Positions 23,529-35,790 of a stretch of DNA of 64,000 nucleotides are shown piece by piece. Under the pieces are notes generated by a model. That model was not told where the DNA came from, did not search any database, and saw only the letters and a program-made list of their open reading frames with translations. The DNA is from Adiantum capillus-veneris (taxonomy: Eukaryota; Streptophyta; Polypodiopsida; Polypodiales; Pteridaceae), in NCBI GenBank assembly GCA_014529385.2, contig CM043953.1, positions 79,286,338 through 79,350,337 on the forward strand, written 5' to 3'. Position 1 is the stretch's first letter. Each line of letters begins with the position of its first letter. The translations under genes were made by a program, and so were the position numbers.

Positions 23529-25119
23529 TGTAACATTTAATGGCCTAAAATCTTTTGTGTAGCGGAATTAGCATGAACATAGTGGGCATTTCATTAGAGT
23601 TGATTCCTAATGAGAATTACAAGAGTGCTTGGGTGGAGAGAGCAACAAAAAGCATAACACCTAGTTAGATAGCATCGACAATACTTTCAAAAGAGAGAGC
23701 AATTAAGCTATTGACAACAGTTGAGGACCGGATTTGCATGGAGCCGGTCCCCCCTCCAAAAGGCTTTGTATTATGGTTTCTCCCATCAAGAGAGACATTG
23801 TACAATACAATTCTTTGTGTTCCTTCAAGACTAGCTAGTGCAATGAAGATGGAAGCTTCATACACCAAGCAAAACACTTAATCAAACACAACTTGAATTA
23901 TCCCCGTTCTCAGACCCAAGACCTCACACACCTTCGAAGATGGTGAGAGCTAGCAGGGTATGAGAGTAGATTGAGAGGAAAAAGAAGTATCTTACGAGAA
24001 AGAAGTACATCTCCTCACATAATCACTCATATTAGCATAGCTTAGCTTAGTAATTAGCTTGGTAGAGAAGATGAGCATGCATTGAAGCTTGGCTCTTGGT
24101 TGGATTTGCATCCACATGCCAAGAGAGTGTTGATGTAGGCTTCTATCTCACAAGCTTGGAGTAGGTGATGAGCTCTCCATTAAAGCTTGGGAGGAGATAG
24201 AGTATTTTCCCTTCACACATGGTCAAGTGTGAGAGTGTGTGTGTCAATGCCAAGCAAAAATCAGCCCCCCCCTCTCTCTTGGGCGAGCCCTAGCTGCTAA
24301 GTAAGTCTGGCTTTTGCCTCATTGGACCTCCCCAAGGTCAAGCCAATAGGGATTAAGCAGCATAAGTGATAGCCTTCTGACATGTGTCCCCCTTTCCCCT
24401 TTTGTGAGAGCTTTAGGTAATTAAATAATTAAACTAAACTCTCATTGGACCCCTTTGCCTCCTGGCCAATAGGAATCAGGCAAGCCATGGGGCTCCTGAA
24501 TGCTCATTGGACCCCTTGGGAGACTGCCCAATAGTCTTCTAGGACACTTAATTCTTATTGGTTTCTTTTATTAAATGTTTTTAAATTAATTAAACTAGAT
24601 TTACTCTAGCTTAATTCTCATTGGTCCACTTCAAGGGTCTTCCAATAGGAATTGGGCACACCTTGTGGGCATCTGGCCTAGGGAGCTGACATGTGTCCCT
24701 CATTCCCTTTGTGTAAAGGGAGCCTGTGTGTGTGTGTGTGGCTTTCTCTCTCATCCCCTAGCTTTGGGGCTCGCCCCCTCCCATGTAGGGATGTGCAAAG
24801 ACTTTTAGGGCACACACTAAGCATCCAATTTTCCCTAGGGTTGACCTTTGGACACAACCTTTGAATTTTGGAACCTTAGCATTTTGGAAGTCTTAATGGG
24901 CTGAACCTTAGGGTCTTTTTGGCCCATTGTTTCACATGGCTCTTTTGCAGATGGCCCCCCCTTTGGATCCCTATTTTCCCTCCTTTGGATCCCTACTGTG
25001 GCCGGTCTGCTAACTTAACCCATATTCTAGCTTTTTCTCCCTTGGCACTTCCCCACATTAAATGATCAGTTTAATATGAGAAAATCATTTAGGAGAATTA
25101 GATATTGATTATTATGACA
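23529..25119 (-). repeat. 5' LTR of the Ty3/gypsy element
   Basis: 1,591 bp, almost identical to the 3' LTR, with the same ATTGG/CCAAT modules. It should hold the promoter of the minus-strand element RNA; no TATA box was assigned. Confidence 0.95.
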
Positions 25120-25333
25120 TGTACTACACGGTATGGTGCTTTCTATTGGAAGTTACGCCCACTTGCGGTGGATATACCATCCTTTGAGAATGCGAGCCCT
25201 AAAACTCACAAGAGATGTTACCTATCCAATGGAAAGCCTCGTTCCTCCACCATACGTGATTTTTTGGATGGGTGTAAACCAGTCTTCCTCATCAAACCAG
25301 AAACACCCGTACAACGGGGAAAAAGGGGGAAAT

Positions 25334-25366
<33 letters not shown>
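25334..25366. repeat. Homopolymer G33
   Basis: 33 consecutive G followed by short A-broken G runs; the + strand can form quadruplexes. The length may be imprecise because such runs are hard to sequence. Confidence 0.85.
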
Positions 25367-25367
<1 letters not shown>

Positions 25368-25730
25368 GGGGGGAGGGACTACAGGGTCTACGTGAAAGTC
25401 TATGTGGATTGCAGGTGGCCTACAGTCCACGTGGACTCTGCAACGTCCCCGTGCGTGTCCCCCTTACGCACCCATCCCCTCGCATCACTGTCGTACGTGC
25501 CCCCCGCACCTATGTTCCCCGCCGTGTGTGTCATCTGCGTCCCCCTAACCCATACCAACCCTTCATGCGCTCGATCCCCCCCCCCCTGCCACATGTCTCG
25601 AGCCACCCTCGGGCCGTAGCTGCCCCCTGCCACCCTACCCCCCTTGCATCCCCACCTCCCACCCTTCCATGCACCTATCCCATTGCCCCCCTCTCCCCTT
25701 GCACGCACGCCCCCTATGCCGACCAAACCA

Positions 25731-25757
<27 letters not shown>
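25731..25757. repeat. Homopolymer C27
   Basis: 27 consecutive C, about 365 bp after the G33 run, enclosing a C-rich stretch (many CCCC) at 25440-25730. No clear coding content in between. Confidence 0.85.
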
Positions 25758-25762
<5 letters not shown>

Positions 25763-25766
25763 TGCC

Positions 25767-25772
25767 TATAAA
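25767..25772 (+). promoter_or_regulatory. TATA box candidate upstream of the ParB/methyltransferase-like gene
   Basis: TATAAA within CCTATAAAGGC, about 280 bp before the first coding-looking sequence. It fits a plant core promoter, with transcription expected near 25800. Confidence 0.45.
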
Positions 25773-26049
25773 GGCTTACTCTTGGACTCTTTATTTTTCC
25801 TCATAGTTCTACACTTCCTTAAGCTTTAGTGATCTCTATCTTTTAGAAAACCAAATTATTATTTTTTCATTCCTTCATACCTTTAGAAACCTGCTACTCC
25901 TACTCTCTTTTATTTCATTTCTCTTAAATCGTCTTCCCACACATTCAAACCTCTCATATTACTTTCACCTTCACCTTTCATCAGTTCTTTGAAAACCATA
26001 AGCATACTAATAAACAAACAAAACACCAATTTTAACAAGAAAATAATCC

Positions 26050-29000
26050 AAAGATGTGGACTGCCAAGAAGAGATAACGATTCAAATCACCCAAGAAGAA
26101 AATCCTCTGCACACCACTCAAGAGAGTGGTTTCATGGTTGGAGCGTTCGTTTTGACAATGATACAAGTGCCTCTTTTGACAAGTGCAATCACGTCAACGA
26201 CCATCCTTGCAAAAAACACGAGTAATGATCCTCTTACAGATTTATTTGTATCCGTGGTTGATAGCCACATCTCATCGGGTTGGATTGATGCATGTGTTGT
26301 GTCATACAATCATTTGTTGGCTCGCATCCTCCTTTGTCGCCTTTTGGCCAACCCGGCAATTAGATTATGTGGTTGAACTAACAACCTCTTTAGCGGAAAG
26401 AGGTTACCAGCCCATGATGGCTTGCTTCATTGTGTTTGAAGCTTTTCTCGGACAAGATCCTATACCATTCAATAGGCGTGGCACTTACGGGAGAGAGTTA
26501 GTGATGTCGGCCACATTTAATGACCAAATTAGAGACATTCTCGAGCTCTCTCACATAGAGGAGAAAATGTTCATTTTTTGGGATGGAAACCACTAGCTCC
26601 ATGCTTGGAAAGATTGGGCATTGCGGGAGCGGTTGGATGAATACTCTACACCAATGATTGAGTGCATGCTTATGAAGTGCAACTTTGCAAAAATGGCGGA
26701 ATTTCTCTTGGTGCTCGGCATGATCAACAAGTAAGTTTCTTCACACTTCTATTGGTGCACTTGATATTATCAATTATTAATATAATGTTTCATTTAAAAC
26801 TAGGGTGACGAAAGTCCATGTGCCTCACACCATTGCGCATGACATATTTATGATGCGCAAAATTAGTGCTTGCAGACCCACAATCCTTATTGGACAAATC
26901 CAATGAAGAATATAGGTAAAAACTTATAGAACACTTTGTGGGATGGAAATGAACCGTTCAAAATGGCTTAAACTACCTATGTCTTTGCTAGGGCAACTAC
27001 TGAGGAAGATAATCATAAATTTATAATACACATGCATTAGATAAGCACATAGGGTTTTTTTTAGACATGAGTTTGATTTGGCGATTTGTATTGTAGGAAG
27101 AGTTTGATGCAATGTATCGGCTGAAAACACAAAATTTACCAGTGAAGGGGAGTAGAGAGTACCACATGCACGAACATGATTACAAGGCAAGCTATGATTT
27201 GGCTGTGAAAGAGATCGAGAATTTTCTTGTGCAAAAGGGACTAGAGATAGCAATCATAGCCAATCCCAAAAATGGAATAATTTTTTTTCAAAAATGCATC
27301 TCTTTTGTGGGCTGGGGAGAGAAGGGTTGCAAAATGGCCACTTCAGAGTCTCCATGGTTGCACCCGTGGGTGCCCGCATGTAGATTAGTCCTTTGGAGTA
27401 AATACTATTTGCTTTTGAAAGCATTGTTTGTTCTCCTTAATTTTTTAAGAATGTTATCCAATGATACATTGCAAAATTATATCGCCTGATCAATATATTG
27501 GCCAAGGGTGATGTGTCGTTAGTGGAAGCATCTATTCCGATGCAGGAGAGGCCGTTCTCACAACGGTTGAGAATGCACGTATATTGGTGGCAGCTTGAAA
27601 GGTTAGCATACTAACACTAGAGTTTGGGGTCTTATCTAGTATTTCCACATTACTAATACTTAATGTGCAGGGGTGTATTGAGTGTGGCCGAAAAGATGGA
27701 GAGTTAAAGAAGCTACATGCATGCACCGCACGTGATTGTGATATATCTCTTAGCAATGCATTGCAGGGTTTTTGAAAAAACCACTTTGGCATGGTAAGGC
27801 TTTTGTACAATGGAAGCAAACCATACGAGCTACCCACACCACAGAGGAGCAGCCACATTTCGCTTGTACTGTTCGACGCATGCTATACATGTATTGAACT
27901 ATACAATATTAAAATTGTGTGTTATAAATGGTAGAGTTATTACTCTTGTTTTTTTTAGATGGTGGTTGGGCTCCCTTAAAATAGGCCCTCGAAGTCCATA
28001 CCTTGAGCATCCCAATGATGCATTGGTGGAGTTTAAAAGAGAGGAGAGTGGTCTCTATCCTAATGTTTTGATAGAGATGGTAAGGAAACGTAGAGAGACT
28101 ATCCATGGTTTTTGAACTATGGGGATGGCAAATTTTCCAAAGATGAAGCTAAAGCATACAAAGGTAAGTAATGTTTTTCTTGTTCAACTAATGTGTTTAA
28201 TTTGCTATAGTGTCATCACTTTTTTGTGGACTTGTAGCATTGCACAAGGAGGTTAAGGGTACGGGCAAAAGCAAAAGTGTCACCATCAATTAGCCTCCCA
28301 CCGATGCCATTTTTTCTAGCACAATCAAGGGACGTTGAAGCCCCAAAATTGCTTAGGACAGACCTAAACTAGGCAAGAAGAGAGGGCAATCAGTCATCAT
28401 CAGTGATTTTTTAGAGTTCTCAAAGGAGTTTTAGAATGAAAGGAGTGAGCACGAAGGTGGCAAGTCAGATTATGAGCAAGGTGATTCTTAACATCACTTT
28501 GAGTCACGGAGATCTAGACCTTCCCAAGCCTCGAGATCCCGAGGTCCTTAGCGAACCATATCCATTGGTATTGGACATAGCAAAGAAAACTACCCAGTTT
28601 CTATTTGGCCACCCAAACCACTTGACTCCTTTCCACTAGGTAAGAAATGCCACCACAAATAAATGCATGTTTTGACAACAACAAAATTGTAGTACCTAAC
28701 ATTTCATTAAATTCTGTGTTTGACACAGTTTCGGCTCACTCTAACGCAAAAATGGCAGCAATTTTAAGTGTTGGGGTAGTCCCAGTACATCTTGCAGTAC
28801 TTGATGATGTATGCCATCTACGGAAATCTATCATGGATCCAACGATTTCTTTTGAGTGAGTTTATGATACTTTGGCTTGCACTTTGAATTTGGTAAGCAC
28901 TCTCTCAATCTTCTTTTGCATGGTATTTATGTACTGCAGGAGCCTTCGAGTGATCCAACGTTTGATTGAATCTCTCTCACACTCTGACAAAATGGAGCCT

Positions 29001-29222
29001 AATCAGCACCTTGGAGGGGTGCGACTTGTGTGGGCAGACCTTCCCACACATTGCAAACTTGATTTCGGCATTGGTGGTATACCCCGATGGAATGAATTCT
29101 CTGTTGAACTCGTTGCTAGTGTGTTCACCTTAGCTATAGAGTTTTTACTATCGGATGGCACAATAGTCATGGTGTGTCGGGCAGACCACTTAGTACTCAT
29201 CACCGAGGAGGCCCGCTTGTGA
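26050..29222 (+). pseudogene. Decayed multi-exon gene: ParB-like domain plus DNA-methyltransferase-like domain
   Basis: Coding-looking pieces, separated by GT-AG introns, run from about 26380. The piece ending at donor 26731 reads EKMFIFWDGNH, a TAG stop (26594-26596), then LHAWKDWALRERLDEY; this resembles the DGNHRL-type core of ParB/sulfiredoxin-like folds. Further pieces lie near 26804-26912, 27098-27300, 27490-27602, 27668-27860, 27961-28160, 28240-28640 and 28650-28860. The last, to 29222, reads VRLVWADLPTH, then GIVPRW-type linker sequence and FLLSDGTIVMVCRADHL. The order fits a class I methyltransferase with DPPY replaced by DLPT. Several in-frame stops and shifts show it is dead. The frame of the first exon is unclear. 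Exon order is seen; both domain names are inferences from short motifs. Confidence 0.45.
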
Positions 29223-29252
29223 ATTATAAATTATGAATGTTTGATCTAGTGA

Positions 29253-29253
<1 letters not shown>

Positions 29254-29323
<70 letters not shown>

Positions 29324-29420
29324 GATGATGATGGAAAAGAAGAAGCTTGGGTGGTATAGTGATAGAACCATCTATGACTTTTTTTTTAACACACATACAA
29401 CCATCGTCAGAGCACACACA

Positions 29421-29513
<93 letters not shown>

Positions 29514-29514
29514 C
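29254..29514. repeat. (GA)n, (GT)n and (GA)n microsatellites
   Basis: (GA)n at about 29255-29321, (GT)n at 29428-29472 and (GA)n at 29474-29511. Another (GA)n lies at 30450-30491. Confidence 0.95.
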
Positions 29515-29639
29515 AAGAGAGAGAATAAAGTTGATAAAGGAGAAAGAATCTTCTTGAAATCTTCTCATCCGATTCCAAAAAAGCGCTCACCGAAAAATGC
29601 TCGTCAAAAAATTACGTCCAAATCCCAAGTGTTTTATCA

Positions 29640-30159
29640 TGGGCCACCTTTTTAAGAGCTTGGTGCCCCAACATCGACAAAGGTTTCCCAAAATTTAGTT
29701 TCTAACTTGGTAATGGTAGTACCTGAAGAAATAGTATCATGGGCCCCATAAACAATGTTAAAATTTCCCCCACTATGCTAGAAAAGGAATAGTGGACAAC
29801 CATTGCCATAATTCCACTCTTAATTTAAGGATATTATCTACATAAATATTGATTACCAATAAAGATCCCCATTGAATGTCTATAGTAAAAATAGAACATC
29901 TTTCACTTGGATGACCCAATATCCATTTTGAGTTGAGTGAAGCTCAAAGACAAGTGACCACACCACAGTACCCATCTTTAGCTTCCCCATAGAAACACTA
30001 CATCCCCCTATAGTGAAGGGTTGTTCTTACTTTATCATGCCTATTGTGCTCTTGCACCATATGAATATCAAGGTTATTGGGAAGAATCAACTTGTTAAAA
30101 CTATACAATCTATATGGATCATTGAGACCCTACTTGACATTGAAAGTGGTAGTTTTCAT
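29640..30159 (-). pseudogene. LINE ORF2 endonuclease-domain relic
   Basis: From ATG 30159 the minus strand reads MKTTTFNVKGLNDPYRLYSF and then HMVQEHNRHD, the first two blocks of an apurinic-type LINE endonuclease. Later, after frame changes, come VINIY, ELWQWLSTIP and GGNFNIVYGAHDTISSG, the GDFN block with Asn in place of Asp. Reverse transcriptase does not follow. A few shifts and stops make it a relic. Its style is close to the 13.1-kb fragment, so both may come from one LINE family. Confidence 0.72.
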
Positions 30160-30445
30160 AGGAGAGTGTCGAGTAAGGCCGATCTAATAGCAGTAGGGAG
30201 GATGGCTTGAGGGGAGCCGCTGAGAGGATAAATAAAGAGAGATATTTTTTCTCTCAACCTTTTCGAGACTCGTAAGAAGTGGGCGAAAGACCAAGAATAA
30301 TGTTTCCTTCTTATGTTGATGGAAACGGAGATGTAGAGAGAGGTCTTGTGATAGGCCATAGCTGATAGAGATTGAATAGACATTATTGTGGGAGAGATCT
30401 TTCAGTTTTCTAATTTGAAAGCGAAAGAGAGGGAGGTAGTGAGTG

Positions 30446-30495
<50 letters not shown>

Positions 30496-30949
30496 GAAGC
30501 CTTTTTTGAGTTGCAAGAGATGAGATATCAGCCTTGATTAAGGGTTAGTGGAAAAGTATTGTGCTGACCTATAGAATGTAAGCCAAAGCTTGGTCTGTTG
30601 GCATCATTCAAAATTCTTGAAGCCTTGAAGATACGAAGTGTTCTTGAATACAAAGATAAGTTTTGTTACATTGTTGTAAAAGAAATTTCAATAGTCATAA
30701 ATACACGATAATTTTACACCATTTTTCCCACACAATAGTGTGAATTTCCTTGCTCATGGAAAGACTTGAGTTTGTGTTGCACCTGTGCACACTCTAAACA
30801 TAGCAAACATTGAAAATGGTATACAATCAACCTCTTGATTGTTGATGAACCTTGTTTTATATGGGAATTAATCATGCTTGATTAACATAACTAATTTCAA
30901 TATGAGTAGTATCATAGAGTCTATTCCGCAACCCGTTTTGTCAAATAAG

Positions 30950-31078
30950 GTAGAAAATAAGGAAGTTATACCATGGTATGATGTGATTCTTCTATAGATG
31001 GATGAGCACGTTATCTGCCTCTCAAATCCTTTCTTGTACAGTATTGTTACCATATATCTTAATGATAACATTCCAGCC

Positions 31079-31143
<65 letters not shown>

Positions 31144-31259
31144 TCTATGTGTGGATGTGTGTGTGTGTTCACACTAACCAGTAGTAAGCTACATGATCAA
31201 GCTATGCCTAATCTCTCTTTGTATTTTCAGGCTCACAATCTACTTGCTACTCTCAAGTT

Positions 31260-31308
<49 letters not shown>

Positions 31309-31877
31309 GTGAGGAAGCTTAAGCAATTGCATGTCGGGGTTTATTGAATTTTACTTTGCAAACCCACTAAATCTCATCATTTCATTATTACATTTAACTA
31401 CACAAAGAATTAATTACCCTCTAGTTTCTTCTTTAATTTTCTATAAATAAATTTTTTTCTTATATTACATATTCCATAATTTCCTACAAGTTTTTACAAG
31501 AAAATATCCAATGACAAATCATTGTACACAATAATTCTATTGAGACTCAATTTTCCTAACATGAGTGTGAGGGAAAATTGGGTCTCAATAGAATTAGTGT
31601 GTACATTGATTTGTCAATGGATGCTTTCTTGTTAGAACTTGTAAAAAATATTAGATGTAATATAAGGACTGTTTTAGTTATAGAAAGAAGAAACTTAAGG
31701 GTAATTCTTTGTGTAGGTAAATGTGATAATGATGAGATTTAATAGGTTTGCAAAGTTAAATTTAATAAAGCCCAACACGCACTTGCAGAAGATTTATGTT
31801 AGAGAGAGAGAGAGAGGCTTACAAGATCGTGGTATACAGTAACAATAAGGATACTATAGAATAACAATAAGGATTTC

Positions 31878-31961
<84 letters not shown>

Positions 31962-32023
31962 ATAGCTTGATCATGCAGCTTATTGTTGGTTAGTATCAAC
32001 ATACACACACACCCACAGAGAGA

Positions 32024-32088
<65 letters not shown>

Positions 32089-32225
32089 TACATATATTAT
32101 ATGGCTAGATCGGGTTACTAAGCTAGTAGCAATACTTTACACGAAAGGATTTGAGAGGCGGATAGCTTGCTCATCCTGCTGCACAAGAATCACATCATAC
32201 CATGTTATAACTTCCTTACCTTTTG
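30950..32225. repeat. Large imperfect inverted repeat (fold-back), centre near 31564
   Basis: The left arm (about 30950-31555) matches the reverse complement of the right arm (about 31572-32225) in many blocks. Examples: GAAGTTATACCATGGTATGA pairs with 32187-32206; CGCCTCTCAAATCCTTTC-like sequence near 31018 pairs with 32140-32160; GATCAAGCTATGCC near 31195 pairs with 31961-31975; the core around 31510-31550 pairs with 31575-31615. Both arms contain microsatellites at equivalent places: (AT)n 31082-31141 and (CT)n 31259-31304 on the left; (GA)n 31878-31960 and 32027-32084 on the right. Arms are diverged, so the structure is not a recent assembly artefact. No terminal duplication was found. 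Confidence 0.8.
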
Positions 32226-32531
32226 CCTCATTACAATATCAGCCTCACCATCCAAATCATAATTAGATGATACAGCCACATTTAACATTAACATTGGTCA
32301 TGTGGGTACCAACTCAGTGGTTGTGCCTCCTACCACGTTTTTGAAGCTTTTGCCTTCTTAGTAAATGTTTTATTAGACACTCTCGTCTTGATGCTGGTGC
32401 TACCAACTTGTCCCTCATCGCCATAAGCATAATGTTTGGTAGACAATATACTGCCGCCTGCTCCTATCCCTTACTCTCAAAATTCATTGCTACCGTTGCT
32501 ACCTTTGCTTTCGCTTTAGCGGGTGATGCGG

Positions 32532-32615
32532 TGTTAGGAAATAAGACGTAGCTAAATAGATAATTGAGTAGATTACTTAATGGAGAGAGACAGATTTATA
32601 TACACGAGATTATAG

Positions 32616-32656
<41 letters not shown>

Positions 32657-33150
32657 CACGATATACGTGGTTCACCCAATGTGGGCTACGTCCACGGGAA
32701 AGCAGCCACTCAATGGCTTTAGTACTTCAAAACAAGAAGTAGTTTACAAAGGGATTATACCTTTAATGGAGCTCCCGCCTTGCTTCACTCTCACCACCTC
32801 ACACTCACCTTGTTGCATCAACTTCACACTATGAAATGTGTGTAGAAATGGCCTCCTTTTATAGGCCAAAAGGGCTGCCCTCTCTTATGAGAGACAGCCA
32901 TGTGTAGCCGCCCTTGTGCGAATAAGTCCAAATCGGACCCTCCAATCCGCCCATGTGTGGCCGCCCTTGAGAAGACAAGTCCGCTTTTGAATTCGGCCAC
33001 CGGCTACCAGCCATTGACTTCCGACCACTTTCCGGCCGCCGTCCGGCCTTTAAAGTTGCCCCTGATTCTTGTCCGTGAAAATTTTGATTTCCGGTGAGTG
33101 ATTTTCCTTCACGCACGATGGCTTCTCCTCATAATGGGGGCCTTACAAAT
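32532..33150. repeat. Possible solo LTR, Copia-like
   Basis: The stretch starts TGTTAGGAAA and contains TACGTGGTTCACCCAATG followed by GGCTACGTCCACGGG, a wording common in plant Copia LTRs; it could end ...CTTACA near 33150. No clean target duplication was found, and an internal (GA)n lies at 32616-32652. Confidence 0.35.
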
Positions 33151-33821
33151 GTGCGCTTTTACCACAGAAAATTACAAGGGTAAATCAGGCTCCATACTTA
33201 ACATGCGGAGCTCGCCATCAAAGGTGAGGGAGAATATTCTGTTTTCTTTCTCACTCCACACATGATCATCTAGGTAGTTGTGGTGATACGATATTAATGG
33301 GAGTGGTAGGTGATTTGGATGGAGGCAAAAGTTTCACGACGTCATTCTTCTTGATAATTTCCTTATGTGTCTATAATATCTCTAGGGCTGATTTGATCAT
33401 GATATCATCGAAGACAATAAAGCTTGTATGCGCTATTGTTGCATGGTAGATTGAAGAGCATGGGCTCGTGCAAAGTAACCAGATTTTGCAAAAGATCGAT
33501 AAGGGAGTTACCCTACTTTTATGAAAGAATTTTCTCCAAACCCTGGACATATACTCGGTAAGGGAGTTACCCTACCTATCTGATACCTTTGAGACATTAT
33601 TGCCCATTCAACACTACTTTGCTCCATGATCTATTTCAACCTGTTTTTTTGTGGAGAAAAGCATTGAAATCAATGGTCCTTTCAATGTAGTGAAATTTAT
33701 GACAACAAACCGAGGTGATCTCCCCAATCTTGGAAAAATACAAATCCTTTCAAAACATATAGTGAAAGGTGAGTTTAAAAAATGAAAAGCAATAGTGAAA
33801 GGTCAAAAGACTGTCAATGCC

Positions 33822-34340
33822 TATATAAGGATACATTTTTGCGTTGTGATACATTTTTATATTTCTTCTTTATTACGTTTCCTTCAGCGTTTTATTACGT
33901 TCCTTCAGAGTTACGTTGCACTATTTTATTACGTTAATTAATTTAGAATTGATCAACAAAATCATTGCTGTTACCGGCTTATATAGTTGACATAACTGAA
34001 TTCCACATTGATGCTCTGTCGCTGAAGAATTCCACATTCCAGAAGAATCATGAGCGCACCAACTTACCAAGAATCATGAGCGCCGGGCGGCATGTGTCGA
34101 GTCTAACGTTGTTGGCGACCAAGTTACCAACATTAGTCTCGACATGCAGGGCGCCGACGGCAGCAGCTGGCGCTGCAGCACTCATATCTGTCCATGAGAG
34201 GGTCCTTCAATATTTGGAAGGGTTGCATGATATCAGACTCCGTATTCTCATAAACAGGGTCTCCAAAAAAATTAGAAACAACACGTGTCGCCGGTGCTGC
34301 TGCACTCAGATTTGTGCACTCATGATTCTTGGTGTCTGCT
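33822..34340 (+). ncRNA. TATA box and hairpin: candidate non-coding transcript
   Basis: TATATAAGG at 33822 is followed about 260 bp later by an imperfect hairpin. Its arm CATGTGTCGAGTCTAACG (34091-34108) faces CATTAGTCTCGACATG (34130-34145). Outer matches are AGAATCATGAGCGC (34044 and 34070) against GTGCACTCATGATTCTTGG near 34314. A 125-codon frame (33965-34342) covers the region but resembles no protein I know. The hairpin is too irregular to call a miRNA gene. Confidence 0.2.
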
Positions 34341-34682
34341 AGTCAACTAGTTGACGTCCAAGTAGGCGGCTGGACCTGCTAATGTAGGTAATACTAATTA
34401 TGTAATACTTATATAATTAGTTGCATAGCACAGTTAATGCAGTTAATACTTACACCACACAGCTTATGAATCTGACAAAAAATATTGCAAATAGGTTAGC
34501 GTATAGGTAAGTTGCATACCTGCATTAATTAGGCATAGCTGAAGACGTAGACGGTGGCAAGTAGTAAACTGTTATCTTCACGTTATTTTCCTTTTCATCC
34601 ACTGCTGGGACGTAGTCGCAGGGAGACTGCACCATTCATGGCCATAGCCCTTGCGTCACGATTCTGTTTCTGAATGTTCTTC

Positions 34683-34685
<3 letters not shown>

Positions 34686-34732
<47 letters not shown>

Positions 34733-34846
34733 TGTTACTGGGATAGTGTGTGTTTTTCATGTGTATGTGTGTGGTGTACCATGTATGCCAAGTGACAGAA
34801 CTAGAATGACTGTGAGCAACGATGTGTGTATGTGCGCGCACGAGAG

Positions 34847-34888
<42 letters not shown>

Positions 34889-34908
34889 TTGGGGGGGGGG
34901 GGGGGGGG
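34686..34908. repeat. (GA)n tracts and a G run
   Basis: (GA)n at 34687-34730 and 34852-34885, then about 18 G at 34891-34908. Between 34340 and 34686 no feature was seen. Confidence 0.9.
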
Positions 34909-35425
34909 AGAGGAGGGGGATTCCGAGAGGGACTCATGGGCTGAGAGAGAGCGTGTGTTTTTGTGGGTATGACAGAAGAACGATTTTACATACTTGCAAT
35001 GAAGCGTCCCACTAGTGTCGGGTTAAGCCTCCATGCGTTATGAGGGAGTTTTCTCCTAGCCGCAATAACTCCCAAAATTTTTCTTTTTTGGCCTCATGCG
35101 TAATTAACGCATTTTCAATTGCATTAAGCAACAAATGTGGCTAGAGACGTACATAGATACTTCCACTATGCCTAAAACACACCAATGCTTTCATTCCAAT
35201 CACCCATTCTACGATTACTTTCATTTGCTTGCTGGGTCTTCAATACAAGAAATAGGTACCTTAGAAATCCTTGTAAGTAAAGAGACAATCGGGCGGGTGC
35301 TACCCCATCATTTGTGCTACCGGCCTTGATATCGCACCATCACACCGTCGATATTTTCTCAATTCAAGCCCCGACCTTGATACTATGAATGTTAAATTTT
35401 AACTAAAACCATCAAAGCCCAGTGG

Positions 35426-35790
35426 ATGGTAACAAAGGAAACATTTTCAGACTATGCAGGTTATGTTAACACCTACAATCGAGGTAAAAGGGCCAATGTG
35501 CCCAGCCTCACTCATGACGGTCAGGGCTTTGAACAACCTTTGATTTACAAATACCTCTCCAAAGCTTGCTTCTTACATGGTATCGAGGGCCATTTTGTCA
35601 GAAATTGTCCGGTCAAGAACCCTTCCCCTGCCCCTCAACCAGCTGTCTGCTGCCCAACCCGCTGCTCCGCCTTCTTCTCAGGCTCGACCTCACCCTAACC
35701 CCTCTGCTCAGCCTGCTAAACCTCCTTCAGCCCCTATCCGCTCTACTGCCCAAAGGCCACCTCCCAGACCTATAAATTTGCAGTTCTAGC
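35426..35790 (+). pseudogene. LINE ORF1-like zinc-knuckle segment
   Basis: Contains CFLHGIEGHFVRNC, a zinc-knuckle-like run in which the second Cys of CCHC is His, followed by a Pro/Ala/Ser-rich stretch, as in ORF1 proteins of plant L1-type LINEs that bind the element RNA. The frame is broken by stops and lies directly upstream of the endonuclease frame. Confidence 0.55.

Larger units (their letters stand above)
16214..25119 (-). mobile_element. Complete Ty3/gypsy chromovirus-like LTR retrotransposon
   Basis: 8,906 bp bounded by two near-identical LTRs (TG...CA ends, terminal TGT...ACA) and by a perfect 5-bp duplication TGTAC (16209-16213 and 25120-25124). It is transcribed on the minus strand: the right LTR is the 5' LTR, followed by a tRNA-iMet primer site, one gag-pol frame, a purine tract and the 3' LTR. 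Order protease, reverse transcriptase, RNase H, integrase and a C-terminal chromodomain-like segment places it among Ty3/gypsy chromoviruses. Few LTR differences and an uninterrupted frame imply a recent insertion. Confidence 0.96.

Noticed and set aside
25440-25730. Pro/His/Thr-rich open frames between the G33 and C27 runs
   Set aside because: C-rich low-complexity sequence open in several frames on both strands; no recognisable domain.
33965-34342. 125-codon protein gene
   Set aside because: No known motif, and the region is better described by its repeats and hairpin; kept only as a low-confidence non-coding candidate.
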